Assembly (NCBI RefSeq): GCF_002236105.1
Contig: NZ_NIWU01000001.1
Location: forward strand, 496,001-560,000
From: Pseudomonas umsongensis
Lineage (GTDB): Bacteria; Pseudomonadota; Gammaproteobacteria; Pseudomonadales; Pseudomonadaceae
Length of the DNA: 64,000 nucleotides
Direction of reading: 5' to 3'
The notes below the pieces were generated by a model. The model did not search any database. It saw only the letters and a list, made by a program, of their open reading frames with translations, and had not been told where the DNA came from. Shown here in pieces: positions 18,394 through 26,380 of the stretch. The position numbers and the translations under genes are program-made. Positions within the stretch are counted from its first letter, which is position 1, and the number at the start of each line of letters is the position of its first letter.

Positions 18394-19266
18394 TTGGACC
18401 TGGTTCAGCTCGAGATTTTCAAGGCTGTCGCCGAGCACGGCAGCATCAGCGTCGCCGCGCAGCACATTCATCGGGTGCCTTCGAACCTGACCACGCGGAT
18501 CAAGCAACTGGAGCAGGATCTGGGTGTCGACCTGTTTATCCGCGAAAAAAGCCGCCTGCGCCTGTCGCCAGCCGGCTGGAGCTTCCTCGACTACGCCCGA
18601 CGGATTCTCGACTTGGTCCAGGAGGCCCGCGCCACGGTGGCCGGCGAAGAACCCCAGGGTACATTTCCCCTGGGATCCCTGGAGAGCACCGCAGCAGTGC
18701 GGATTCCCGAACTGTTGGCGGCTTATAACCAGCAGTACGCCAAGGTCGAGCTGGACCTGTCCACCGGACCTTCCGGGACCATGATCGACGGGGTGCTGGC
18801 GGGCCGCCTGACCGCCGCGTTTGTCGATGGCCCGGTGCTGCACCCGGCGCTGGAAGGCGTACCGGCATTCGAAGAAGAAATGGTGCTGATTGCACCGCTC
18901 AACCACAGCCCGATCCATCGCGCTCAGAACGTGAACGGCGAAAATATCTACGCCTTCCGCTCCAACTGCTCCTACCGCCATCACTTCGAAAGCTGGTTCG
19001 CCAACGACGCTGCAGTGCCGGGCAAGATCTTCGAAATGGAGTCCTACCACGGCATGCTCGCCTGCGTCAGCGCCGGTGCCGGCCTGGCCCTGATGCCGCG
19101 CAGCATGCTGCAGAGCATGCCCGGCTGCAGCACGGTCAGCGTCTGGCCATTGTCGGAATCGTTCCGTTATTTGCGCACCTGGCTGGTTTGGCGCAGGGGC
19201 ACGGTGTCGCAGAGCCTGACCATGTTCGTGCGCTTGCTGGAGGAGCGGTGTGAAGCGATGAGTTAG
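18394..19266 (+). CDS. ptrR: LysR-family regulator, PtrR/YneJ-like
   Basis: A 290-residue LysR protein. The HTH occupies about residues 1-58 ([20 protein letters not shown] then [18 protein letters not shown]), followed by the effector domain. The proposed start is a TTG at 18394 with GGAG six bases upstream, while an in-frame TTG at 18382 overlaps that RBS. It is divergent from a Sad-type dehydrogenase. In E. coli the equivalent regulator PtrR (YneJ) controls sad in response to putrescine, and polyamine genes lie directly beyond. The name is by context and similarity of arrangement. Confidence 0.85.
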   Translation: MDLVQLEIFKAVAEHGSISVAAQHIHRVPSNLTTRIKQLEQDLGVDLFIREKSRLRLSPAGWSFLDYARRILDLVQEARATVAGEEPQGTFPLGSLESTAAVRIPELLAAYNQQYAKVELDLSTGPSGTMIDGVLAGRLTAAFVDGPVLHPALEGVPAFEEEMVLIAPLNHSPIHRAQNVNGENIYAFRSNCSYRHHFESWFANDAAVPGKIFEMESYHGMLACVSAGAGLALMPRSMLQSMPGCSTVSVWPLSESFRYLRTWLVWRRGTVSQSLTMFVRLLEERCEAMS

Positions 19267-19515
19267 CGGTAAGCGGGGCTGGAATGCGGAGGGCGTGTTC
19301 AAAGAAAATTGGTTGGCGCCAGCGGGCGCCATTGCACTGGCCCGAAACGCCTCCACGCCTGCGCGCTCCTGACAAATGCTGGTAGCGGGGTTTGCTCCAG
19401 ACCCCATAGGGTGACTCGTTCTGGCGGATGATAATGCAGTTGTGATTTGGCGCCCTCGTTAACCATCAACCCCCTGCGAGGGAATTTGCAGAAAACCACG
19501 AGGGCCTGAGGGGGG
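19267..19515 (+). other. Gene-free intergenic stretch before a strong terminator; possible small RNA
   Basis: From the end of the LysR gene (19266) to the terminator at 19516 no protein gene is supported. The stretch is GC-rich with local complementarity, for example CCCTCG (19453) with CGAGGG (19478 and 19499). It ends in a perfect Rho-independent terminator 250 bases after the last gene. That distance is long for simple read-through control and leaves room for a small transcript. No known RNA family was recognised. Confidence 0.3.
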
Positions 19516-19556
19516 CAGGGCGCTGAAGGTCGAGGTTCAGCGCCCTGGCAGTTTTT
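19516..19556 (+). terminator. Rho-independent terminator
   Basis: A perfect 12-bp stem (CAGGGCGCTGAA at 19516-19527 with TTCAGCGCCCTG at 19536-19547) and an 8-base loop are followed by GCAG and a run of six T at 19552-19557. It insulates the 19629 operon from upstream transcription. Confidence 0.85.
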
Positions 19557-19628
19557 TGTCATCTTCAGACTTCGTTAAGAAATCCCTTTGATACTTCTCC
19601 CAATTGATCCGGGGGAGGTGTTTTTTTC

Positions 19629-20306
19629 ATGTCCGAATTCAACTGGAATGTGCAGTTGCCGCTGTATTTCGGCCAAGCCGAAACACCGCCAATGAGTCTC
19701 CTCAGGGCTTTGCCCGGCGACGAGCAGCGGACCGTCTTCGAAGGCTTCATCCAGCAACGTTTTCGCAAAGCCCACGGCGCCGACATCCGTCATTTCATGC
19801 CAGAGCTGTTTGGCATGAACGACGCGTACGGTGCCTTGTGCGCAGTGGCTGGCGTGCGACTGGCAGACACACAACCGCTGTTTCTGGAGGGCTATCTGGA
19901 CGGGCCGATCGATCCGCTGATCAGTGCCACGGCGGACCGGACCGTGGAGCGATCCGCCATCGTCGAAGTCGGCAATCTGGCGGCCGCCGACACGGGCAGC
20001 GCGCGCATGAGCATCATTGCGATGACCTATGTGCTGGCCATGGGCGGCCTGGAGTGGGTGGCGTTCACCGGCAATATTGGCCTGGTGAACAGCTTCCATC
20101 GCCTGGGTTTGAAGCCGGTGACACTGTGTGCCGCCGATCCTGCGCGCTTGGGCGAGGACCGCCATGCCTGGGGCAGTTACTACGAAAGCAAGCCCTGGGT
20201 CCACGTTGGCAATATCCGCAGTGGGTTTATTCATTTACGCAATATAGGTCTGTTCAGTCGACTGGGTTTGCCTTCGTCCATCGAGGGGTGTTGCCATGTC
20301 GCCTGA
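19629..20306 (+). CDS. Thermostable-hemolysin family protein (GNAT-like)
   Basis: A 225-residue protein resembling the thermostable hemolysin (T_hemolysin) family named after a Vibrio protein. Such proteins have a GNAT/autoinducer-synthase-like acyltransferase fold, so an enzymatic role fits better than haemolysis in this setting. Recognisable segments are RHFMPELFGM, the acidic strand VEVGNLAA and VAFTGNIGLVNSFHRLGL. It is the first gene of a seven-gene operon and overlaps the AMP ligase by 11 bases. No signal peptide is seen. A good guess is an acyl- or aminoacyl-transferase using the ligase product. Confidence 0.8.
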   Translation: MSEFNWNVQLPLYFGQAETPPMSLLRALPGDEQRTVFEGFIQQRFRKAHGADIRHFMPELFGMNDAYGALCAVAGVRLADTQPLFLEGYLDGPIDPLISATADRTVERSAIVEVGNLAAADTGSARMSIIAMTYVLAMGGLEWVAFTGNIGLVNSFHRLGLKPVTLCAADPARLGEDRHAWGSYYESKPWVHVGNIRSGFIHLRNIGLFSRLGLPSSIEGCCHVA

Positions 20307-21777
20307 AGTGGAGCGTTTCAAACGGACACTGCGCGATCATGCCGCTCGCAAGGGCGATGACATTGCCTTGTGGGGCGATCAGTTGAAACTGGACTACGCC
20401 ACCCTGTACGCCGAAGTGATCGAGCGACAGCAGCGACTGCGCGATGAACACATCAAGGTGCTTGCCCTGGCGTTGGACAATGGTGTCGAGGCGATGCTCT
20501 GGGACCTGGCTGCGTTGTTCGAAGGCTTGACGTGTGTCGCGTTACCGCCTTTCTTCAGCCCGACGCAGCGCAGTCATTGCCTGGAACAGAGCCAGGCCGA
20601 AAGCGTGATCGCTGAACCGCAACAGACAGCCGAACTGCAAGCGGGCGGCTATGAAAAATCCGGCGAGTTCTGGCGCCGTACCTTCAGTGGCTCGAACCGG
20701 ATGCCCGAAGGCACCGCCAAACTGACGTTTACCTCCGGCACCACGGGGACACCCAAAGGCGTGTGCTTGAGTGCCGACAGCATCCTGCGAGTCGCCCGCG
20801 AACTGGATCAGGCCAGTCGAAGCTGCCATCCGCAGCATCATCTGGCGCTGCTGCCGCTCGCCATTTTGCTGGAGAACATCGGTTGTTATGCCGCGTTGTA
20901 TGCCGGCGCGACCTTGAGCCTGCCCAGCCAGAAAACCCTCGGGATCCAGGGGGCCAGTGGCGTGGATGTGCCGCAACTGCTGGCGTGCCTGGCGAAACGA
21001 TCGCCCCAGAGCCTGATCCTGGTGCCGCAGTTGCTGCTGATGCTGGTCAGCGCGGCCGAGCAGAAAGCCTTCGACCCACAGCACCTGCGTTTTGCCGCCG
21101 TGGGTGGCGCACGGGTTTGCGAAGATCTGTTGCATCGAGCCCAACGTGCAGGCGTGCCGGCTTACGAGGGTTACGGATTGTCGGAATGTGCGTCGGTGGT
21201 GTGCCTCAATACACCGCAAGCCTGCCGTCCTGGCAGTGTCGGCCGCCCCTTGCCCCATGTGCAGGTTCGCCTGGCCGACGACGGCGAAGTGCTGATCAAG
21301 GGCTCGACCCTGCTGGGTTACCTGGGGGAGGCACCGCACGCTGATGAGTGGTGGCCCAGCGGTGACCTCGGTGAGTTCGACGAGGAGGGATTCCTCTACC
21401 TCAAGGGCCGCAAGAAACATCAGTTCGTCACCAGTTTCGGGCGCAACGTCAACCCCGAATGGGTCGAAGCCGAACTGACCCAGCGCCGTCATATCGCCCA
21501 GGCCTTCGTCCATGGCGAAGCCCTGCCGGGCAACCATGCATTGCTCTGGCCGCACCGTGCGGACTGCTCGGACGAGCAATTGGCCGCCGCCGTGGCCGAG
21601 GCAAACGAGGCCTTGCCCGATTACGCCCGGGTCCAGCACTGGACCCGTCTGGAACAACCCTTCACCTTTACAAATGGCCTGCTGACAGCCAACGGTCGAC
21701 CACGCCGCGACGCCATCGTCGAGCGATACCGGGCGCAGCTGACTGAGTCGGTACTATTCGAGGAACCCGCATCATGA
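20296..21777 (+). CDS. AMP-dependent acid:CoA/ACP ligase
   Basis: ANL-superfamily adenylating enzyme of 493 residues. The phosphate loop is FTSGTTGTPKGV, followed by AYEGYGLSECA and SGDLGEFDEEGFLYLKGRKK with the hinge. The C-terminal motif reads LTANGRPRRDAI, with Arg where the adenylation Lys is usually found (TxTGKxxR), which is either a real substitution or a small register shift. It would activate a carboxylic (probably fatty) acid. The short N-terminus suggests a divergent subfamily. It overlaps the hemolysin-like gene upstream and the diiron-oxidase gene downstream by four bases. Confidence 0.87.
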   Translation: MSPEVERFKRTLRDHAARKGDDIALWGDQLKLDYATLYAEVIERQQRLRDEHIKVLALALDNGVEAMLWDLAALFEGLTCVALPPFFSPTQRSHCLEQSQAESVIAEPQQTAELQAGGYEKSGEFWRRTFSGSNRMPEGTAKLTFTSGTTGTPKGVCLSADSILRVARELDQASRSCHPQHHLALLPLAILLENIGCYAALYAGATLSLPSQKTLGIQGASGVDVPQLLACLAKRSPQSLILVPQLLLMLVSAAEQKAFDPQHLRFAAVGGARVCEDLLHRAQRAGVPAYEGYGLSECASVVCLNTPQACRPGSVGRPLPHVQVRLADDGEVLIKGSTLLGYLGEAPHADEWWPSGDLGEFDEEGFLYLKGRKKHQFVTSFGRNVNPEWVEAELTQRRHIAQAFVHGEALPGNHALLWPHRADCSDEQLAAAVAEANEALPDYARVQHWTRLEQPFTFTNGLLTANGRPRRDAIVERYRAQLTESVLFEEPAS

Positions 21778-22448
21778 GCTTTTTCGACACCCTGCAAGAG
21801 GCCACCCACCAGGAGCGCAGTACGCTGTTCAATCTGCCGATCATCGTCGATGCCCTCGAAGGCAAGGTCAGCCTGGAGAGCTACCGGGCCTTTCTGGCCC
21901 AGGCTTACTACCACGTGCGCCATACCGTGCCGTTGATGATGGCCTGCGGTGCACGCCTGCCGTCACGCCTGGAGTGGCTGCGCGAAGCCGTGTGCGAGTA
22001 CATCGAGGATGAATACGGCCACGAACAATGGGTACTCGATGACATTCAGGCCTGTGGCGGCGACAAGGAGGCGGTGCGCGGCGGCCAGCCGTCGTTGGCC
22101 ATCGAACTGATGGTCAGCTTTCTCTACGACCTGATTGCCCGGGGCAACCCGGTGGGGCTGTTCGGCATGGTCAATGTGCTGGAAGGCACCAGCATCGCCC
22201 TGGCCACCCATGCCGCCGGCAGCATTCGCGAACGTCTGGCCCTGCCGCAAAGCGCCTTCAGCTACCTCGATTCCCATGGGTCGCTGGACATCGAGCATAT
22301 GCAAACTTACCGCCGACTGATGAACAAACTGGACGACCCTGGCGATCAGGCCGCCGTCATTCACGCCTCCAAAGTGGTTTACCGGCTTTACGCCGACATG
22401 TTCCGTGGCCTGCCACACGACGGGGAGAACCCGCATGCGTCTGTCTGA
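21774..22448 (+). CDS. Haem-oxygenase-like diiron oxidase (TenA/UndA-like fold)
   Basis: A 224-residue all-helical protein. Candidate metal ligands follow the HDO pattern: E80 and H83 in DEYGHEQW, E137 in NVLEGTS, and H168, D172 and H175 in HGSLDIEH (H-x3-D-x2-H). Relatives include UndA (fatty acid to 1-alkene), CADD and N-oxygenases such as SznF, so an O2-dependent reaction on a lipid or amine is expected. It lies between an acid ligase and an SDR with overlaps on both sides. TenA thiaminase is unlikely because the full metal-ligand set is present. Confidence 0.85.
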   Translation: MSFFDTLQEATHQERSTLFNLPIIVDALEGKVSLESYRAFLAQAYYHVRHTVPLMMACGARLPSRLEWLREAVCEYIEDEYGHEQWVLDDIQACGGDKEAVRGGQPSLAIELMVSFLYDLIARGNPVGLFGMVNVLEGTSIALATHAAGSIRERLALPQSAFSYLDSHGSLDIEHMQTYRRLMNKLDDPGDQAAVIHASKVVYRLYADMFRGLPHDGENPHASV

Positions 22449-23244
22449 GACTCGCGTGGTACTGACCGGTGCCAGCGGCGGCATTGGCCTGGCGATCACC
22501 ACCGCCCTGTGCGCCAGTGGCGCCACGGTGCTGGCCGTGGCCCGACATCGGGAGGCGCTGGAGCACTTGCTCGAACGCTATCGGGACAGGCTGTTCTGGG
22601 TGGGCGCCGACCTGACATTGCAGGCCGACCGGCGCAAGGTGCTGGCCGCCGCCGAAGCCTTGGGCGGGATCAACCTGCTGATCAATGCGGCCGGGGTCAA
22701 CCACTTCGCCATGCTCGAACAGCTCGAAGACAGCGAAATCAACGCGATGCTGGCGGTGAACATCAGCGCGCCAATTTGCCTGACCAAAACCTTGCTGCCA
22801 CTGCTCAAGCAGGCGGACAGCGCCATGGTGGTGAATGTCGGCTCGACCTATGGCTCGATTGGCTATGCCGGTTACGCCAGTTATTGCGCGAGCAAATTCG
22901 CCCTGCGCGGGTTTTCCGAAGCCCTGCGCCGGGAATTGGCGGACACCCGGGTCGGTGTGTTGTACGTTGCACCGCGCGCCACCCATACAAGCATGAACAG
23001 CCCGGCGGCGCAGGCCTTGAATGACGCTCTCAAATCCAGCGTCGACGACCCGCAGACCGTCGCCTCGGCGGTCATCCACGCCATCGCCGGCGACCGCCGC
23101 GACCTGTACCTGGGCTGGCCGGAGCGCTTCTTCGTGCGCCTCAACAGCCTGTTGCCCAACCTGGTGGATCGGGGCCTGCGCAAGCAATTGCCGCTGATTC
23201 GCCGCCTGAGTCAAAAACCAGACAACGAGAACCTCGAGCCATGA
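22435..23244 (+). CDS. Short-chain dehydrogenase/reductase
   Basis: Classical SDR of 269 residues. The cofactor motif TGASGGIG lies at about residues 10-17, NAAG marks the structural motif, and the catalytic Ser-Tyr-Lys follows as NVGSTYGS ... YCASK. The start at 22435 has GGGGAGAA upstream and overlaps the diiron-oxidase gene by 14 bases, suggesting translational coupling. It probably reduces a carbonyl made by the preceding oxygenase or ligase products. Confidence 0.9.
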   Translation: MRLSETRVVLTGASGGIGLAITTALCASGATVLAVARHREALEHLLERYRDRLFWVGADLTLQADRRKVLAAAEALGGINLLINAAGVNHFAMLEQLEDSEINAMLAVNISAPICLTKTLLPLLKQADSAMVVNVGSTYGSIGYAGYASYCASKFALRGFSEALRRELADTRVGVLYVAPRATHTSMNSPAAQALNDALKSSVDDPQTVASAVIHAIAGDRRDLYLGWPERFFVRLNSLLPNLVDRGLRKQLPLIRRLSQKPDNENLEP

Positions 23245-23885
23245 AAAAATTTGCCGCGTATTTGCTGTTGGGAGCCTTGAGCCAGAGCGTCTGGGCCCTG
23301 GACGCCGCCGACCAGCAACGTCTTAATGGCATCCAGCAAAGCTGGGCGCATATTCAGTACGAGTTGCCAGAGGAGCAACGCACCGCCGCCTTCGAAAAGC
23401 TCGCCACCCAGGCGGCAGCGTTTACCCAGGAGCGCCAATCGGTGGCTGAGGCCTGGATCTGGTCCGGCATCGTCACCAGCAGTTGGGCCGGCGCCCAAGG
23501 GGGGCTCGGAGCCCTTGGCAAGGTCAAGGACGCGAAGCAATATCTGGAAAAAGCCCTGACCCTGGACCCCAAGGCCTTGCAAGGTTCGGCCTACACCAGC
23601 CTCGGCGCGTTGTATGATCGTGTGCCGGGATGGCCCATCGGTTTCGGTGACTCGGACAAAGCCGAGCAATTGCTCAAGGTCGCTTTGCAGATGAACCCCA
23701 ATGGCATCGACAGCCTGTACTTTTGGGGTGATCACCTCTACCGTCAAAAGCGCTACGCTGAGGCCAGGGCAGCATTGCAAAAGGCCCTGTCGGCCGCCCC
23801 TCGGCCAGGGCGGGAAACCGCCGATGCCGGGCGTCGCAAAGAGATCGAAACACTGCTGGTGGATGTGAACAAGAAACTCGGCTGA
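23241..23885 (+). CDS. Exported TPR-like protein (TatT-like)
   Basis: A 214-residue protein with a signal peptide of about 19 residues (MKKFAAYLLLGALSQSVWA). The mature part has helical repeats (KDAKQYLEKALTLDPKAL, DKAEQLLKVALQMNPNGI, YAEARAALQKALSAAP) typical of TPRs and resembling the TatT component of TRAP systems. No TRAP transporter genes are nearby. ATGA overlap with the SDR and a place just before the two-component genes suggest a periplasmic binding or sensing partner. Confidence 0.8.
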   Translation: MKKFAAYLLLGALSQSVWALDAADQQRLNGIQQSWAHIQYELPEEQRTAAFEKLATQAAAFTQERQSVAEAWIWSGIVTSSWAGAQGGLGALGKVKDAKQYLEKALTLDPKALQGSAYTSLGALYDRVPGWPIGFGDSDKAEQLLKVALQMNPNGIDSLYFWGDHLYRQKRYAEARAALQKALSAAPRPGRETADAGRRKEIETLLVDVNKKLG

Positions 23886-23896
23886 CAGGAGTCCGC

Positions 23897-24559
23897 GTGC
23901 GTTTACTACTGATTGAAGATGACGTGGCCCTCGGTGAAGGGATTCATCAAGCCCTGGAGCGCGAAGGTTATACCGTCGACTGGTTGCGCGATGGCAGCAG
24001 CGCCTTGCATGCATTGCTCAGCGAAACCTTTGACTTGGCATTGCTTGACCTTGGCCTGCCGCGCATGGACGGGCTCGAAGTGCTGCGGCGCCTGCGCGAC
24101 AGCGGTTCGAACCTGCCGGTGCTGATTCTCACGGCCCGGGATGCCACCGAAGACCGCATAGCCGGGCTCGACGCCGGGGCTGACGATTACTTGATCAAGC
24201 CTTTCGATTTAGCCGAACTCAAGGCGCGCCTGCGGGCGCTGTTGCGGCGCAGTGCCGGCCGCGCACAGGCGTTGATCGAGCACGCTGGCATCCGGCTCAA
24301 CCCTGGCACCCAGCAAGTCAGCTACCAGGGCGAACCGGTGGCGCTCACGCCCAAGGAGTATCAGCTGCTGCATGAACTCCTTTCGCCCCCGGGCCGGGTC
24401 ATGACCCGCGACCATTTGATGCAGTTGCTCTACGGCTGGAACGAAGAGGCTGAAAGCAACACCCTGGAAGTGCACATCCATCACCTGCGCAAGAAATTCT
24501 CCACCGACCTGATCCGTACCGTTCGCGGCGTCGGTTATCTGGTGGAGGAGCGTCGGTGA
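23897..24559 (+). CDS. OmpR-family response regulator (QseB/PmrA-like)
   Basis: A 220-residue response regulator. The receiver has acidic residues E7, D8 and D9, phospho-acceptor D51 (LALLDLGLP) and the conserved Lys of YLIKPFD, followed by a winged-helix output domain (GEPVALTPKEYQLL ... VRGVGYLVE). The GTG start at 23897 has AGGAG five to six bases upstream. It overlaps the sensor kinase by four bases. Co-transcription with the biosynthetic genes suggests it controls this operon. Confidence 0.92.
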   Translation: MRLLLIEDDVALGEGIHQALEREGYTVDWLRDGSSALHALLSETFDLALLDLGLPRMDGLEVLRRLRDSGSNLPVLILTARDATEDRIAGLDAGADDYLIKPFDLAELKARLRALLRRSAGRAQALIEHAGIRLNPGTQQVSYQGEPVALTPKEYQLLHELLSPPGRVMTRDHLMQLLYGWNEEAESNTLEVHIHHLRKKFSTDLIRTVRGVGYLVEERR

Positions 24560-25923
24560 CGTCGATCCGCCGTCGTACCCTGACGCTGATCATCGGCCTG
24601 ATGCTCGCGGGCCTGGGTGTGATCAGCGCCTTGAACCTGTACGACAGCCATCACGAAATTGCCGAAGTCTACGACGCCCAACTCGCGCAAAACGCGCGAT
24701 TACTGCAAGGCGTGTTCCGCATGCCACTGGCCAGCAAGGAACACGCCGAGTTGTACCAGGCGTTCAACGAGGCCCTGGGCGAAGCGGTGCCCAGGGGTGA
24801 CGGTCATCCCTATGAAAGAAAAATTGCCTTCCAGGTCTGGAATCCCCAGGGCGAAGTGCTGGTGCACACTGCCAGCGCTCCCTCTTTCACTGCTGCCCCC
24901 TCTACGCCCGGCTTTAGCGATGTAGTGGACCTGAATAACCGCCACTGGCGCGCGTTCCTGCTGGAGGACAAGCAGAATCACCTGCGAATCTGGGTCGGTG
25001 AGCGGGATGACGTACGGGCGGACCTGGTCGACCGGATCGTGCGTCATACCCTTTGGCCCAACGTGTTGGGCAGCCTGTTGCTCGCGGTGATGGTCTGGCT
25101 GGCCATCGGCTGGGGCCTCAAGCCGCTGGCAAATATGGCGGCGACCCTGCGCGCACGGCACAGCGGTTCATTGGAGCCTTTGCACCTGTCGCCACTGCCC
25201 AGCGAACTGGAGCCCATGCAAGCGGCGCTCAACCGCGTGCTCGCGCAGATCCAGGAAGTTCTGGGGCGTGAGCGACGGTTCATCGCTGACGCCGCCCACG
25301 AAATGCGCACGCCGCTGGCGGTGCTGAGGGTGCATGCCCAGAACTTGATGGAGGCGGAGAGCGAGGAGGAGCGCCGCGCATCACTGGAGCACCTGATCGC
25401 CGGCGTGGACCGTACCAGCCGACTGGTCAACCAATTGCTCACGATGGCGCGCATCGAACCCCAGGCAGCCATTCGACCACCGGAATACATTGACCTGGAG
25501 GCCACGGTTCGCGACAGCCTGATTCAGTTGACGCCCTGGCTGTTGGGTAAAAACCTGGAACTGGTGTTCGATGTCAGCGGCGACGTCAGCCAGGTCAGAA
25601 TCGATCCCGCTGCCATCGACATTGCGTTGAACAATCTGGTGACCAATGCGGCGAACTTCTCGCCTGTGCACGGGGTGATCACCGTAAGGCTGGCCAAAAC
25701 AGAACAGGGCTATGAATTGTCCGTGGAGGACGAGGGGCCGGGGATCAAGGAAGAGGACCGTGAGCGGCTGTTCGAACGATTCTACAGCCGGGCAAATGAC
25801 GAGGGAGCAGGCTTGGGCCTGACCATCGTTCGGGCCATCGCGGATCGCCTGGGCGGGCAGGTCAAACTGGAGAATCGCTTAGAGGGGGGATTGCGCGCTT
25901 CGTTGGAAATTCGGCGCTTTTGA
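24556..25923 (+). CDS. Sensor histidine kinase (QseC-like)
   Basis: A 455-residue membrane kinase: TM1 at about residues 9-27, periplasmic domain 28-165, TM2 about 168-187, then dimerisation domain with H248 (DAAHEMRTPLAV), N box NNLVTNAANF, G1 VEDEGPGI and G2 GAGLGLTI. The GTG start overlaps the response regulator stop (GTGA). The last gene of the 19629-25923 operon; its periplasmic domain probably senses a product or precursor of the pathway. Confidence 0.92.
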   Translation: MTSIRRRTLTLIIGLMLAGLGVISALNLYDSHHEIAEVYDAQLAQNARLLQGVFRMPLASKEHAELYQAFNEALGEAVPRGDGHPYERKIAFQVWNPQGEVLVHTASAPSFTAAPSTPGFSDVVDLNNRHWRAFLLEDKQNHLRIWVGERDDVRADLVDRIVRHTLWPNVLGSLLLAVMVWLAIGWGLKPLANMAATLRARHSGSLEPLHLSPLPSELEPMQAALNRVLAQIQEVLGRERRFIADAAHEMRTPLAVLRVHAQNLMEAESEEERRASLEHLIAGVDRTSRLVNQLLTMARIEPQAAIRPPEYIDLEATVRDSLIQLTPWLLGKNLELVFDVSGDVSQVRIDPAAIDIALNNLVTNAANFSPVHGVITVRLAKTEQGYELSVEDEGPGIKEEDRERLFERFYSRANDEGAGLGLTIVRAIADRLGGQVKLENRLEGGLRASLEIRRF

Positions 25924-25959
25924 CCTTGCCATGGACATGACGCAAAGTGCCCAGGTTAC

Positions 25960-26267
25960 TCAGAAGAGCAACCACGCAAAAAAGCTTTGCCCCACCACTT
26001 GGTGCCTCGCTAAGGCTCGGCATGCGCCCAAATCTAACGCCAAAGCGAGGCGGCCTTAAAACCGACCTGACTTTTTCAGATATCCGCAATCCACTGTGGG
26101 AGCGAGCCTGCTCGCGAAAAATGTCCAGACAACGCGTTCATCCAGAAAGGGCGCGTTATCGTTGACGTCCATCGCGAGCAGGCTCGCTCCCACAGGGGAT
26201 CGGCGACAGACCTGCACTCAGTTCGACTTTAAGGCCGCCTTGCTTTTGCTTTGGCTTTTGATTTTCT
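25960..26267. repeat. Mosaic intergenic repeat block, copy 3, containing a REP pair
   Basis: This gene-free stretch starts with the GCTTTGCCCCACCACTTGG and GGTGCCTCGCTAAGGCTCGG modules. The AAGCGAGGCGGCCTTAAA module follows at 26044, then a facing REP pair of the GGGAGCGAGCCTGCTCGCGA type at 26094-26195. It ends with GGCTTTTGATTTTCTTGCC (about 26250-26268), also found inverted near 39480. The last module abuts the MFS remnant at 26271. Confidence 0.8.
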
Positions 26268-26270
26268 TGC

Positions 26271-26380
26271 CCTATATCAGTGGCTGGTTGGCTGACCATT
26301 TCGGCTCGCGCCTGGTCTTCAGTTCGGCGATCGTCCTGTTCATCCTGTTCGTATTGCAGCGTGCACCCGCCAAGGATTAG
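26271..26380 (+). pseudogene. C-terminal remnant of an MFS transporter
   Basis: The frame ending at 26380 reads GWLADHFGSRLVFSSAIVLF and then ILFVLQRAPAKD, a loop plus final membrane segment of the MFS type (compare GRLADRFGRK in the intact gene at 1903). Upstream of 26271 the frame runs into repeat DNA, so only about 36 codons of the original gene survive. It overlaps the end of the convergent kinase gene by four bases and is not expected to be functional. Confidence 0.6.

Noticed and set aside
19629..20306. Interpretation as a haemolysin toxin
   Set aside because: No signal peptide or pore-forming features; the family has a GNAT-like fold and the gene sits in a biosynthetic operon.
26096..26270. 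N-terminal part of the 94-codon frame ending at 26380
   Set aside because: It translates the REP pair and repeat modules; only the part after 26271 shows MFS similarity.
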